A DNA stretch of 49,228 bases from Candidatus Zhuqueibacterota bacterium. Lineage in GTDB: Bacteria > Zhuqueibacterota > Zhuqueibacteria > Thermofontimicrobiales > Sulfurfontimicrobiaceae. Positions 1 to 8,890 of this stretch are shown here, piece after piece. Positions within the stretch are counted from its first letter, which is position 1, and each line of letters begins with the position of its first letter. Below the pieces are notes generated by a model, which was given only the letters and a program-made list of their open reading frames with translations, had not been told where the DNA came from and did no database searches. The translations under genes were made by a program, and so were the position numbers. The DNA lies in NCBI GenBank assembly GCA_016927835.1, contig JAFGMA010000402.1:1-49228 (forward strand). Direction: 5' to 3'.

Positions 1-558
1 AAGATGAAATAAATTTAAATCCTTTACCAATTTTTTATCCACTCCTAAGTAGATGAATAAAGCCGGTTGCCGATTATAATACTCTGTCTTCAATGCGAAA
101 TTCGACAACAGGTATTGTTCCACAATCACCCGTTCGCCAAATTTCATATCACGATGTGAAGAGTATTTTAAAGAATTTGCTTCCTGACTGTATTCGACGC
201 GCACCAGAAGATCTGAAAAAGAAAAATAGAGCAATTCTTTCATTTTGGCTGCTACCTAATTTTAAATCAATATAAACGTGGATTAATTGCTTACGCTCTA
301 CAGTTAAGAAAATGAAATCACAAATATTATGCCAAAAAAATATATCTGATTCGAAAAATACATATCCTATTAACAATATGTTAATCTTTATGTTAAACTG
401 TATCCTTTGGATTACAGGAAATCAAAATCGTAACAAAATTGTATCAGCGTGATCCAGCAAATTCCATCACGATTTCCACCAGGTGTTGAGGAATGTTGCG
501 ATATTTTTTCTAAAATATTAGTTATCACCTATATTTATTGCATTATTTTAACGATTAA
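1..558. other. Gene-free left edge
   Basis: No supported gene. Short open frames on both strands lack ribosome binding sites and recognisable domains. The stretch is AT-rich. The 12-base direct repeat GATTAATTATCT occurs at 553-564 and 572-583, across the 3' end of the next minus-strand gene. Confidence 0.6.
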
Positions 559-1089
559 TTATCTACTGGCGAGATTAATTATCTTTGTCAAACCATACGT
601 CCAATTGAACGAAAATCCACCTGTCTCGTCATCCGGCATGCTGATGAGCGTGATATTGCCATCGCGGCTGTATGGATAAACCAGACGCACCAGGTTGATA
701 TCATATTTAAACGCGATTTCGACTGCATCTAACACAAGCAAATCATGGTGTTGAAAATGCAGCTCAAAACACTCATTGAGATACTTTGAAAACAGGTTCC
801 GGGCTCTGGATTTGAGTTTCGCCAGACTGGATAGCTGCGGCTTTGAATCAGCATGATCCTTCTTCAATCTTTCCAAAAGATACAAATTGACATTTATTAA
901 AACTTCATTTTTATTCAAATGATGCCACTCCAGGTAACGATTTAAAACCAGCGATTTGCCAGCCTGGAAAGGTCCCTTCAGGATAATGATGCCCCTGCGC
1001 AAGGATTCATACCTGGCTTCATCTATTTCATCCAGTACCCTCGTTTGCGCAGCTTCGCTAATCATTGGAGGTTCGGTTTTGGTCAACAT
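559..1089 (-). CDS. BrxF-like P-loop ATPase
   Basis: A 176-residue protein with a Walker A motif GPFQAGKS at residues 39-46 and a Walker B-like strand LLVLDAVEIAF at 117-127. An INVNL stretch at about 65-69 and a final LISMP strand complete the layout. This order (P-loop, N-V/L-N-L element, LLDxxEIxF, short end) and the small size recall BrxF, the P-loop protein of type 3 BREX phage-defence systems; that match is from memory of the family and not proven. The start at 1089 has AAGG 9 bases upstream and overlaps the end of the upstream peptidase gene by 32 bases, suggesting translational coupling. An alternative start is Met9, which lacks a good binding site. No other BREX gene is in the window, so it could equally be an unrelated small ATPase. 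Confidence 0.45.
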   Translation of the reverse strand: MLTKTEPPMISEAAQTRVLDEIDEARYESLRRGIIILKGPFQAGKSLVLNRYLEWHHLNKNEVLINVNLYLLERLKKDHADSKPQLSSLAKLKSRARNLFSKYLNECFELHFQHHDLLVLDAVEIAFKYDINLVRLVYPYSRDGNITLISMPDDETGGFSFNWTYGLTKIINLASR

Positions 1090-1972
1090 GTTGAATTGCC
1101 TTAAATAGACCGGTAATGAGTTTGCTGAATACCTGGTAATTTAACGTATCGTAAGTATCGTCTTCGCTATGGTAATTCGGGTTTCGATAATATGCGGTAT
1201 CGGTGAGCATGATCGCAGGATAATTATAATGCCAGAAAGAGGCATGATCGGATAAATCTACCCCGGGTATCCAACGATGTGATGCAATTGCAAACGTTGG
1301 GATATCGGAGTGCATTTTTATGCCTTCATCTACCTGGTAAACCAGTGATTTTGAATTCAAATCCCCGACAATGGCGATGAAATTACCAGTGCCAGGTTGA
1401 TGCTGAGACGCCAACGCCGGATGGTGTTGCTGGCTGCCTTTTTTTGAAGTGTAGTAGCCAATCATCTCAAGACAGATCATTCCGATTACAGTATCGTGAT
1501 TCGCGTGTAGTTTTGATGCATAATACTGACTTCCCATATACGATGAACCGAATACGGGTGGTTCCTCGAGGGTGAACGCAATGAAACGGATCGTGTGCCG
1601 CGGCGCGATGCTCCGGTACAATCGGGCTAATTCCAGCAAGCCGGCAATACCCGAAGCATTGTCGTCTGCACCCGGAGAGCCGGACACGCTGTCATAATGC
1701 GCCCCGACGATTAACACTTCATCTTTGTCCGCAGTGCCTTGAATTTCGGCAATCACATTATGCACTTCCTTGTTTTGATATTGGTAATTTTGACTGTTGA
1801 CCCGAATCTGAAACGATTCCAGCGTGGTTTTAATATATCGATATGCGTTTTCCAGATTCTCATAGTGAGATATATTCCGCTCACCAATCGATGCCGATAA
1901 ATACTGAACGTGTGCTGCAAGCTTCTGTTTCAAATCTTTTGTCTCTAGTTTGTTCTGCAATCTTCGCCACAT
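1058..1972 (-). CDS. M28 family zinc peptidase
   Basis: Zinc aminopeptidase of family M28, expected to remove N-terminal residues from peptides using two zinc ions. Numbered from the chosen start, the ligands are His92 (GAHYDS), bridging Asp103 (GADDNASG), Glu137 next to the general base Glu136 (LEEPP), Glu169 (LEMIGYY) and His268 (NYHSEDD). All are present, so it should be active. The open frame extends to 2077, but AGAGGA lies 10 bases before the ATG at 1972 and the family's usual opening (AHVQYLSASIGER) follows directly, so I prefer 1972. No signal peptide is visible from either start, which is unusual because many relatives are secreted. It shares its 3' end with the BrxF-like gene. Confidence 0.85.
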   Translation of the reverse strand: MWRRLQNKLETKDLKQKLAAHVQYLSASIGERNISHYENLENAYRYIKTTLESFQIRVNSQNYQYQNKEVHNVIAEIQGTADKDEVLIVGAHYDSVSGSPGADDNASGIAGLLELARLYRSIAPRHTIRFIAFTLEEPPVFGSSYMGSQYYASKLHANHDTVIGMICLEMIGYYTSKKGSQQHHPALASQHQPGTGNFIAIVGDLNSKSLVYQVDEGIKMHSDIPTFAIASHRWIPGVDLSDHASFWHYNYPAIMLTDTAYYRNPNYHSEDDTYDTLNYQVFSKLITGLFKAIQHVDQNRTSND

Positions 1973-2578
1973 GGAAATATTATCCTCTTTATGCCGCATA
2001 AGAAATGGATTAAAACGTGATGGAGGCTGAATGATCAATGCACTGCTGCTTAAAAAATTGGGAAGTGCCATTTTCATTTAATGTCGCAATTTGATTTCGC
2101 CACAGGTACTATCCAGCCTCCTCAGCTTTCGAAGCGGAATTCGAAATATCTTTTCAATATAATCGCACCCTCATTAGCTGATCCAATCGTGCTTCCCGCT
2201 GTCTCTCAGTTCACCTCGCCGAACTAATTTTGTTTTCGCGTTTCAATGAATTGATATTAAAATAGCAATTATGATGACAAAAAGCAAATATTTTCTAAGT
2301 GAATGCCAGAAATATGTTGATTAAATTCAGGTTTTATTTTATATTTATCGAATTAAATACCCTGCATTATCTGTGTACTGGTGATTGCTCCCTGAGAAAA
2401 TGCTGCGATTCAGCATAACCGGTCCCGAAAATGACAAAATGGTGTCATTTCGGACGCTGCAGGAATTTTTACAAATATTTGAAATGTATGGGCATAAAGC
2501 TTGATAGTGGGTTTCGTAACGACAGGCAATTTCCCTTTGGGAGAATGCAACCTTTTTAAATCAACAGGATTTTGCCGA
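1973..2578. other. Divergent intergenic region
   Basis: Lies between the minus-strand peptidase and the plus-strand esterase. The left part is the open 5' extension of the peptidase frame, for which I see no ribosome binding site. The rest is AT-rich, with one candidate plus-strand promoter at 2317-2345. No other gene is supported. Confidence 0.5.
2317..2345 (+). promoter_or_regulatory. Candidate sigma70 promoter for esterase gene
   Basis: TTGATT at 2317-2322, a 17-base spacer, then TATATT at 2340-2345. It would give a leader of about 225 bases before the esterase start at 2579. This is a match to consensus only, in AT-rich DNA, so confidence is low. Confidence 0.3.
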
Positions 2579-3703
2579 ATGAAAATAAAGAAGCTTCTCA
2601 TAACATTAATTTTTCTTCTTGCCACCATAGCGCCTGAGGCTTTTTCCGAAACTACCGGAAATGATAGCTCTCCAACCAATATCGCGATCATGGATTTCCT
2701 TACAGAGTACCTGAAAAATCTTGAGACGAAAAACTGGGATGCGCTGGCGCAGCAGATACCGGATGACTTTTATTATCGAGGCTTAAAAAAAATCTACACG
2801 TTGAAAAAATTGAGATTGATTTTTTCAGAAGTCACCGGCACGATTCTGTCTCACAAGGAATCGATTCACGAAAACGCCGATGGTACGTACGTATTGAAAT
2901 TTATGATGGATGTAAACGGCAATTCGATCCCGGATTCGCTCTTTTTCCGCATTACGACTCGCGGCGTTCAGCTTGCCGGCAATCGCTGCCGCGCATTCGG
3001 GGATATCTTCTTCTCGAAAATTTTAAACCGACTCCAGCGCTTCGGCGTCTACCTGCCACCGGGGTATGATTCGCAAAAAAAATATCCGGTGATTATCAAT
3101 TTATTGGGAGCAAGCGAAGCGTTTTCCGGATGGATTCGCCCGGAAATCACACAGATTTGTGATAAGGAAATCAGGAGCTGGCGCGTCAACGAATTCATTG
3201 GCATTTCGCCCCAGGGCAAGCGCGGCGGGATGTGGATGAATTGGAACGATACCATTCACCTCACCGAAGATATCATTTTAAAGGAACTATTGCCCCATAT
3301 CGACGCGATTTACCCCACTTATGCTACGGCAAACAAACGCGCGATTCAAGGGATATCAAACGGCGGCTACGGTGCATTCAGTTACGCAATTCGACATCCG
3401 GAACTGTTTTGCGCGGCTATAAGCTATTCGGGTCCACTCGCCGCAGCACATCCACTGTGCCCTGAGCTTTCACCCATTTACCTCGCGCAATCTCTTTATC
3501 CCTTTCCCGCGGTCGATTTGTTTTTCACCGCCGGCGACCAGGATGAATTGGGCATGGATCGACAAGCGGACCTGTTCCAGTCGGTCCTTGTCAAAAGGCA
3601 CATACCGGCAACCAGAATGCAATTCAAAGGCGGGCACTATCACCAGGAATGGCTGCAGCATTTGCCGCTCGGGTTGAAATTCATTTCACAATCTTTCCGG
3701 TGA
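2579..3703 (+). CDS. Secreted alpha/beta-hydrolase esterase
   Basis: A 374-residue exported hydrolase. Residues 1-23 form a signal peptide (KIKK then a hydrophobic core, likely cut after AFS). Residues 35-130 look like a small NTF2/SnoaL-like cone domain, by pattern only. Residues 150-374 are an esterase-D-like alpha/beta hydrolase: nucleophile Ser260 in GISNGG, acid probably Asp320 in TAGDQDE, and His353 in KGGHYH. This suggests hydrolysis of an ester in the periplasm or outside the cell; the substrate is unknown. The open frame begins 78 bases earlier, but AGGA lies 9 bases before the ATG at 2579 and the signal peptide begins exactly there. No close partner gene lies on the same strand. Confidence 0.8.
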   Translation: MKIKKLLITLIFLLATIAPEAFSETTGNDSSPTNIAIMDFLTEYLKNLETKNWDALAQQIPDDFYYRGLKKIYTLKKLRLIFSEVTGTILSHKESIHENADGTYVLKFMMDVNGNSIPDSLFFRITTRGVQLAGNRCRAFGDIFFSKILNRLQRFGVYLPPGYDSQKKYPVIINLLGASEAFSGWIRPEITQICDKEIRSWRVNEFIGISPQGKRGGMWMNWNDTIHLTEDIILKELLPHIDAIYPTYATANKRAIQGISNGGYGAFSYAIRHPELFCAAISYSGPLAAAHPLCPELSPIYLAQSLYPFPAVDLFFTAGDQDELGMDRQADLFQSVLVKRHIPATRMQFKGGHYHQEWLQHLPLGLKFISQSFR

Positions 3704-4131
3704 AATATGCCGGTTTGATCGAGTCATGCAAAAATCAGAAAAATCCCCATCGCTCCCACTGGCTGCAAGCGGATATCCGGGAAATTCAACAGGTAGCTAA
3801 TAATTTTGAGAAGCACCCTTATGCCTCTCGATTCAGTGTTATGCCCATTGAACTCCGCTGTGCTCACAATTTATTAAAATATTGTTAATTAAGTGTCAAT
3901 TTATCTAAAAGTTTTTTGTTGTTTTTTTTTCCATTTCTCCATATATTAAACTGTGTTCATTCATAATCGAGGTAATAATTCAGAGTAAAATAAATGCTCT
4001 CTCAGCTCTCGAAATTCAGAAATATTTTTTGCTGCTTTGGCGATGAAAGTGCTTTTTCAAGGCGCTTGTGTGATTCGGGGGCAGTATAATTGCAAAAAAA
4101 CCTTCGGAATGCGAATCAATAGGATTTTGGT
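3704..4131. other. Intergenic region, no gene seen
   Basis: AT-rich spacer between two secreted-protein genes, with long T runs near 3910-3935. Short frames here overlap the esterase 3' end or the next gene's start and have no domains. A TATAAT at 4085-4090 has no good -35 partner. Confidence 0.5.
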
Positions 4132-5541
4132 ATGCAATTCAAAAAAGTGCTACAAAGTTTGCCCATCCTGCTTATTTTATGCAATTCCCAATTTGTCAAT
4201 TCGCAAAACTTCGAGCTCGGTAATCGCTTTTACTACAAAATCGAAAAAGGCGGTTACCTGATCGGCTACGCAGAAGAACACCTGTATTCGGTTAAAGAAT
4301 TGCCAAATCTCGAAGTGCGGGTCGATTTTACAACGGTCATCAAAGATATCGATTCGAGCCAGGATTTCGTCAAGCAGGAATCCTACCTGGTTGATATGAC
4401 ATACGACAAACTGCGTTCGGGCAAAGTGAGTTACAGAAATCACAGGCAAACGAACGATTTTGAACTTGACATCGACTTCAGACACCACCGATTGACAAAA
4501 AACGTCGGCGAAAACAGCAATATAAATCCGCTGCCTACAACGGTTTGGTTCGATAATCACAGGTTCTTCTCCGTTTCGGTCGAAAGGAAGCTGGACGCAT
4601 CGGTACTGGGCGGTGAAATCCCGTTCCTCTGGACAGATACCGGCATCCCGGGCAAAGCCTTCTGGAAGCGCCTGCCAGATACGACACTTATCGTGAATAA
4701 CATCCGGATGATGTGTCAGCATATTGAAATTTCCAAAAAGCCGAAAACGCCGCTCCTTGAATTCTGGACGTTGAAGAACTCAGGTCGCCTGATCAGGATG
4801 AATCACTTCGCAAATCGAACAACCATCGAACTGGCGAATGAGCGCTATAAAAATTGCCTCGAGTATCCGTTTGACATCACCAAATCCAAACCGCCATTAA
4901 GCTATTTGAAAATCAGCCTGAAAGCGCAAACGGATGCCCCGGTGAGTTCTCTGGAATCGAGGTTTGTGCCGCTCGATATCGACAGCATGAATACATTTCC
5001 GCTGGACAAATGGGATACTGATCAATATCCGGAATACATGGCGATCATTCAAGCGGACCAGCTTTTCGACACCGAAACCGTGGTGCAGACCAGTCTGGCA
5101 ACCACAAAGCGGCGAAAGTATCTGGATGACATACTGGACGCCTTCACCCGCTGGACACTCCAGCAAACCAGGCTAAATCTGATGATTAAAAAACCGATCG
5201 ATAAATGGCAACAAGAAGATATCGATATCCTGTTAAAGAGCCTGGTCATTTTTACGAACCTGTGCCGTGCCTCTGGTATCCCGGCGCGAATCATTGAAGG
5301 GGTGTATTGCCTTTCGCCGATTGAATCGATTTGCTATCGTTGGCTTTGGATTGAGATCTTTGACGGGAAGCGATGGTATCCCTGGCATATATATTTTACT
5401 TATGAACCTTTTGGAGATGCGGCATTCCTTCAAATCGAACCTACCAATTATCCCGATGTGATGACCTTCAGGCTGGAACGAATCGATAGTGCCGGGATTG
5501 AAAGCTATCAGTTTATGGGGCTTCAATCATTAACACGTTGA
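4132..5541 (+). CDS. Secreted protein with inactive transglutaminase-like domain
   Basis: A 469-residue exported protein with a signal peptide at residues 1-25. The first 260 residues are beta-rich and unrecognised. From about 325 to 430 the pattern is a transglutaminase-like fold: LVIFTNLCRASGIPARII followed by WLWIEIFDGKRWYPW, matching the family's LF..L.RA.GIPARVV and HAWVEVYL.G.W.PVD. Aligned by eye, the catalytic Cys falls on Leu367, the His on Trp404 and the Asp on His419, so all three catalytic residues are lost. The protein is probably a binding or structural relative and not a protease. AGGA lies 7 bases before the ATG. The gene converges on the TPR gene with only 6 bases between stops and no visible terminator. 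Confidence 0.7.
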   Translation: MQFKKVLQSLPILLILCNSQFVNSQNFELGNRFYYKIEKGGYLIGYAEEHLYSVKELPNLEVRVDFTTVIKDIDSSQDFVKQESYLVDMTYDKLRSGKVSYRNHRQTNDFELDIDFRHHRLTKNVGENSNINPLPTTVWFDNHRFFSVSVERKLDASVLGGEIPFLWTDTGIPGKAFWKRLPDTTLIVNNIRMMCQHIEISKKPKTPLLEFWTLKNSGRLIRMNHFANRTTIELANERYKNCLEYPFDITKSKPPLSYLKISLKAQTDAPVSSLESRFVPLDIDSMNTFPLDKWDTDQYPEYMAIIQADQLFDTETVVQTSLATTKRRKYLDDILDAFTRWTLQQTRLNLMIKKPIDKWQQEDIDILLKSLVIFTNLCRASGIPARIIEGVYCLSPIESICYRWLWIEIFDGKRWYPWHIYFTYEPFGDAAFLQIEPTNYPDVMTFRLERIDSAGIESYQFMGLQSLTR

Positions 5542-5547
5542 ACCGAT

Positions 5548-6528
5548 CTAAGGCGTTTTACCGGCACTTATCGCGTCAGGAGCCGGTATCAGTACCATAT
5601 AATTTTTCAAATGCGTGACAACCGCATCATCGCCGACTTGCTGCGCCAAATTCAACGCTCTCTCGGCGATAATCTTTGCATTCTTCAGACTTCCCCTGGC
5701 TTTTAAAAACTTGCTTTCAATGAAGAATAATAATATCAGCAGGTGATTCGAGGGTGATGCCGGCATTGATTTTCGCGCTTGATCGAGCAGATTTTCGGCA
5801 TTTTCGACATCTCCCGCTGCAATCGCACGCTCACACGATTTGAGTATTCGAACAAGCTCCTTCGCTAGATCTTCCGCATCTACGGGCAAAAGTGAAATTA
5901 AATGCTCGATATCGGGTTCCGGTGCGACATCACCGATTCGTTTTTGAAATTCAGCGATGACTTCTTCGATTTGTCTGGCAAGCACGGTATACCCGATTTT
6001 TTTCGAAATTTTCAAGGCGTTCGCCAGATGCACTTCTGCTTCTTTGAGGTGCGATAACAGCAATTCGCATTGCGCCAGGTAGAACAGCGAAATCGCCATA
6101 AATTTTTCCTGCCCGGCGTGTCCGAATAAAATAATGTCCCGTTTAAATACATCTTTCGCTTCCACAATCTTGCCTTCATTGAAAAGCTCGATACCGTCCA
6201 CAGGCTTTTCCGAAGGCAATGGTTCTGGCTCATACGCTAAAATTTCGCGTTCGAGTTCACCTACTTTATCCAGCATTGCGGGATCGTCGCGATGTCTGTA
6301 AATCGACTTCAATTCTTCAATATGGTCCCGGGCAGTTGCTTTATCACCTTCGCGGGCATAAAGCTGGGCTAAAAAATACAAGTTGACCGCGATCGCCTGC
6401 CTGTCGTCGCGTCTTCGATTACCTTCAAGCGAAAACAGGAATTCCTGTTTGGCTTCAGCAAATTGCTCCTGCTCGATTAATTTCATGCCTTTTTCAAACG
6501 CCAGCATATATTCGTCTTTTAATTCCAT
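5548..6528 (-). CDS. Cytoplasmic TPR-repeat protein
   Basis: A 326-residue protein without signal peptide or membrane segment, built of tetratricopeptide-like helical pairs. Examples are EQFAEAKQEFLFSLEGN near residue 20, LYFLAQLYAREGDKATARDH near 50, a second block at 130-200, and ALNLAQQVGDDAVVTH near the end. TPR arrays mediate protein contacts; the partner cannot be told from the sequence. AAGGG lies 6 bases before the ATG, and a fully consensus sigma70 promoter lies about 70 bases upstream (6597-6625). Transcribed alone, convergent with the transglutaminase-like gene. Confidence 0.8.
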   Translation of the reverse strand: MELKDEYMLAFEKGMKLIEQEQFAEAKQEFLFSLEGNRRRDDRQAIAVNLYFLAQLYAREGDKATARDHIEELKSIYRHRDDPAMLDKVGELEREILAYEPEPLPSEKPVDGIELFNEGKIVEAKDVFKRDIILFGHAGQEKFMAISLFYLAQCELLLSHLKEAEVHLANALKISKKIGYTVLARQIEEVIAEFQKRIGDVAPEPDIEHLISLLPVDAEDLAKELVRILKSCERAIAAGDVENAENLLDQARKSMPASPSNHLLILLFFIESKFLKARGSLKNAKIIAERALNLAQQVGDDAVVTHLKNYMVLIPAPDAISAGKTP

Positions 6529-6596
6529 TGATACCCTTTTTGCTAAAAATTATTTCATCGAGACTTCCGTGACAATCAACTCACCCTGATAATCGC

Positions 6597-6625
6597 ATTA
6601 TAGATATAATCTACAAATATGTCAA
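6597..6625 (-). promoter_or_regulatory. Consensus sigma70 promoter of TPR gene
   Basis: Read on the minus strand: TTGACA (6620-6625), 17-base spacer, TATAAT (6597-6602). Both hexamers match consensus exactly. The expected leader is about 60 bases. Confidence 0.75.
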
Positions 6626-6996
6626 GCGAATTTTCGAAAACCTCCTAATGCCTCACATATTGGTTCTTTTCGTGGTTTGCAGTGCCTCTGAGGTTCCCAA
6701 ACAGGAGTTTTGGAGCCAGAAACTGAAGGATTACAAAACCTTATATAAACGCTTTTTTTCTATAAATACTTTCGCAAGCTATCTGCACCAACAGAAAATT
6801 TTAAATTGCTTTTAAGCATCAGTCAAGTTATTCACGATTTTGACCGAGAATGATAATAGAGAGCGATTTCAATTTTTTTATCGCTTGAAAAGCTGCCAGG
6901 CAATCCCGCTGCAAACCGCCAAATAATATCTTCCAGATCGCGATTTTAGCGGGGAGGAGACGTGTTCACTTCGGCATATTAGAAAGGAGCAAAGCC
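6626..6996. other. Intergenic region, no gene seen
   Basis: Spacer between the divergent TPR and CPBP genes. It is AT-rich at 6740-6850. I see no ORF, repeat or RNA feature that I can support. Confidence 0.5.
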
Positions 6997-7689
6997 ATGC
7001 AACTCAACATATCTATTAAAAAGCCCTTTTGGCAGATCGTTGATGTAAGTTCTCTTGTCGAGACGAATAAAAAATTTATATCGGCACTTGAAATATCAAT
7101 TATTTTCGGTTTTGCAATGCTGCTGGTATGGATCATTTCACCGCTGAATAACACATTACTGACAACAGCCGCTGCACTGCTGGCATTGGCGTTTACGTTT
7201 ATCAGCCATTATTATCACTGGGAATCTCTCTCAAGCCTGGGATTGCGCTGGGATTACTTTCGCCCGGCATTCAAAAATTGTGGCATATTAACGCTTGGCA
7301 TTTTTTCGATCCTGCTCAGCACGGAACTCTGCCTGGGCACTCTGCAACTGGGTTGGATATTATTCCCTAAAGTGCTGGTATATTTCTTCTGGGCACTTTT
7401 TCAGCAGTTTTTTTTCACTGTCTATTTTGTGACCCGATTGAGAGATATTTTTCCTTCCCGCGCTAAAATTGCTCTTATTTGCGCGCTCCTGTTTTCCTTG
7501 ATTCATTTGCCTAATCCGGCGCTGATGATCGCCACACTGGTATGCGGATTTCTTTGGGCACTCATCTACTATTCCTATCCTAATCTGTATCTTATTGCGC
7601 TCAGTCACGCCATTTTGGCGGTCTTATTTAAATATTCCCTTCCGAATATTCTGATTCACGGGATGAAAGTCGGTCCGGGTTGCTTTTGA
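6997..7689 (+). CDS. CPBP/ABI-family membrane protein with altered active site
   Basis: A 230-residue integral membrane protein with about six or seven hydrophobic segments starting near residues 33, 57, 95, 123, 157, 177 and 197. The C-terminal half follows the CPBP (CAAX protease and bacteriocin-processing, ABI) pattern: motif 1 near WALFQQFFFTVYFVTRLRD, motif 2 with His170 in SLIHLPN, motif 3 with His204 in LSHAIL. The family's glutamate pair EE of motif 1 is replaced by Gln136-Gln137, which should impair proteolysis. It may therefore be a non-proteolytic relative. AAAGGAG lies 8-9 bases before the ATG. It stands alone. Confidence 0.65.
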   Translation: MQLNISIKKPFWQIVDVSSLVETNKKFISALEISIIFGFAMLLVWIISPLNNTLLTTAAALLALAFTFISHYYHWESLSSLGLRWDYFRPAFKNCGILTLGIFSILLSTELCLGTLQLGWILFPKVLVYFFWALFQQFFFTVYFVTRLRDIFPSRAKIALICALLFSLIHLPNPALMIATLVCGFLWALIYYSYPNLYLIALSHAILAVLFKYSLPNILIHGMKVGPGCF

Positions 7690-8041
7690 TTGAGCAGAAT
7701 CCGTCCGAAAAGAAGCAGTTTTTAAAATCAATAGGAACTATAGTGATTCTTCATTGCATCAGGATTTTGTCTTTTTGTTGCGTCAATCAAGAGGTTGCCT
7801 TCTGATTGCCGCCGGTCCTCTGTTAAAATTCCTTGCAGTTTTTCAACGTATTCGCATCGATATCATTTGATAAAACAAATAGTTAATACACCTGGATGGA
7901 ATGGGTGAAGACAAGTGTATTAAATTTATATTTGCAAATGACAAAAGTTAAGATTTTTTCAACCTAAGACGATTATTAAGTAAAGGCAAAATTAATTCAA
8001 TTCCGAATATTGCAACTTAATATTTTTAAAGGAAAAATCTC
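7690..8041. other. Intergenic region, no gene seen
   Basis: Spacer before the RlpA-like gene. The last 180 bases are AT-rich and probably hold its promoter, but no hexamer pair is convincing. AAAGGA lies just before the next start. Confidence 0.45.
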
Positions 8042-8527
8042 ATGTGGCGCAAACATTTTTGGCTGGCATCATGTTTACTTCTGTCAAGTGCAATCTTGTT
8101 AGCAACCGGATTTGCATATCGAAATTCAGGCTATGCTCAATATTCGGCTCAGCGACGCTCCTGTTGCGGCAATCGAGGCAGTAGAATGAATCTTTCGAGT
8201 TTGGTTGAACACGGCAAAGCATCGTATTATGCGGATAAATATCATGGCAAACAGACCGCCAGCGGAGAAATTTATGATCGCAATAAGCTGACGGCTGCGC
8301 ATCCGACTTACCCATTTGGCACAATCTGTCGCATAACGAATTTCGCCACTGGCAGAAGCACAATCGTACGCATCAACGATCGTGGTCCCTTTGTACGTCA
8401 TCGGATCATCGATATTTCCTATCGAGCAGCGCAACAACTTGGCGGCATCGATGCCGGCGTCTTCGATGTCAAAGTCGAAGTGCTTGAAAACCGAAAACCC
8501 GGGTATTTCTCTGACCTGACGGAATGA
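8042..8527 (+). CDS. rlpA: RlpA-like double-psi beta-barrel protein
   Basis: A 161-residue exported protein: an N-terminal hydrophobic signal or anchor (residues 5-25) and an RlpA double-psi beta-barrel domain at about 57-150. Diagnostic stretches are GKASYYADKYHGKQTASGE, LTAAHPTYPFGT and VRINDRGPF followed by RIIDIS. Asp113 of the NDRGPF motif is the residue needed for lytic transglycosylase activity in active RlpA proteins and is present. It would cleave denuded peptidoglycan strands, typically at the septum. There is no C-terminal SPOR domain, so it lacks the usual septal targeting part. A Cys pair at 41-42 lies after the anchor; no clear lipobox is visible. Monocistronic. Confidence 0.85.
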   Translation: MWRKHFWLASCLLLSSAILLATGFAYRNSGYAQYSAQRRSCCGNRGSRMNLSSLVEHGKASYYADKYHGKQTASGEIYDRNKLTAAHPTYPFGTICRITNFATGRSTIVRINDRGPFVRHRIIDISYRAAQQLGGIDAGVFDVKVEVLENRKPGYFSDLTE

Positions 8528-8890
8528 AGTTGTAAAGGCGAATTCATACCGTTAGCTGCTTTGCGCGCCCGTGGGGAATATGCGATGCACTGTTGATTTC
8601 GAAATAATCCTGAATATACTCTCAATTATCCTGTGATGTCGCATGGGCAGGCATCTTTTATACAAGCATGCATTACACTTCCAGTAGCTTTGTAGCAGTT
8701 TGAATCGTTGAATAGATTCCGGATGGGAATGTTGAATCGCAAAAAAGGCGAGCGTACGCCCTCAACGAGCGGAAGGATTTGCATCCAGAAATGCCGGCGC
8801 CGGAGGGGCATCACTCCGTGAACCACCGCACCATCTCTGACCGGATTCCGGAGAAATGCTGCTGCACTGCAAAATGATCAGCAATTCAGA
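8528..8890. other. Intergenic region, no gene seen
   Basis: A 363-base spacer between convergent genes. A 66-codon minus-strand frame at 8626-8826 has no ribosome binding site or domain and unusual composition, so I do not call it. No clear terminator hairpin with a T tract is visible. Confidence 0.45.

Noticed and set aside
449..679. 76-codon plus-strand frame
   Set aside because: Runs across the 3' end of the better supported BrxF-like gene, with no ribosome binding site and no domain.
3649..3888. 79-codon frame overlapping the esterase 3' end
   Set aside because: No start signal and no domain; the overlap is with a well-supported gene.
4177..4722. 181-codon frame opposite the transglutaminase-like gene
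   Set aside because: Antisense shadow; the plus-strand frame has a signal peptide, binding site and fold.
8626..8826. 66-codon minus-strand frame
   Set aside because: No ribosome binding site, odd composition, no recognisable domain; spacer between convergent genes.
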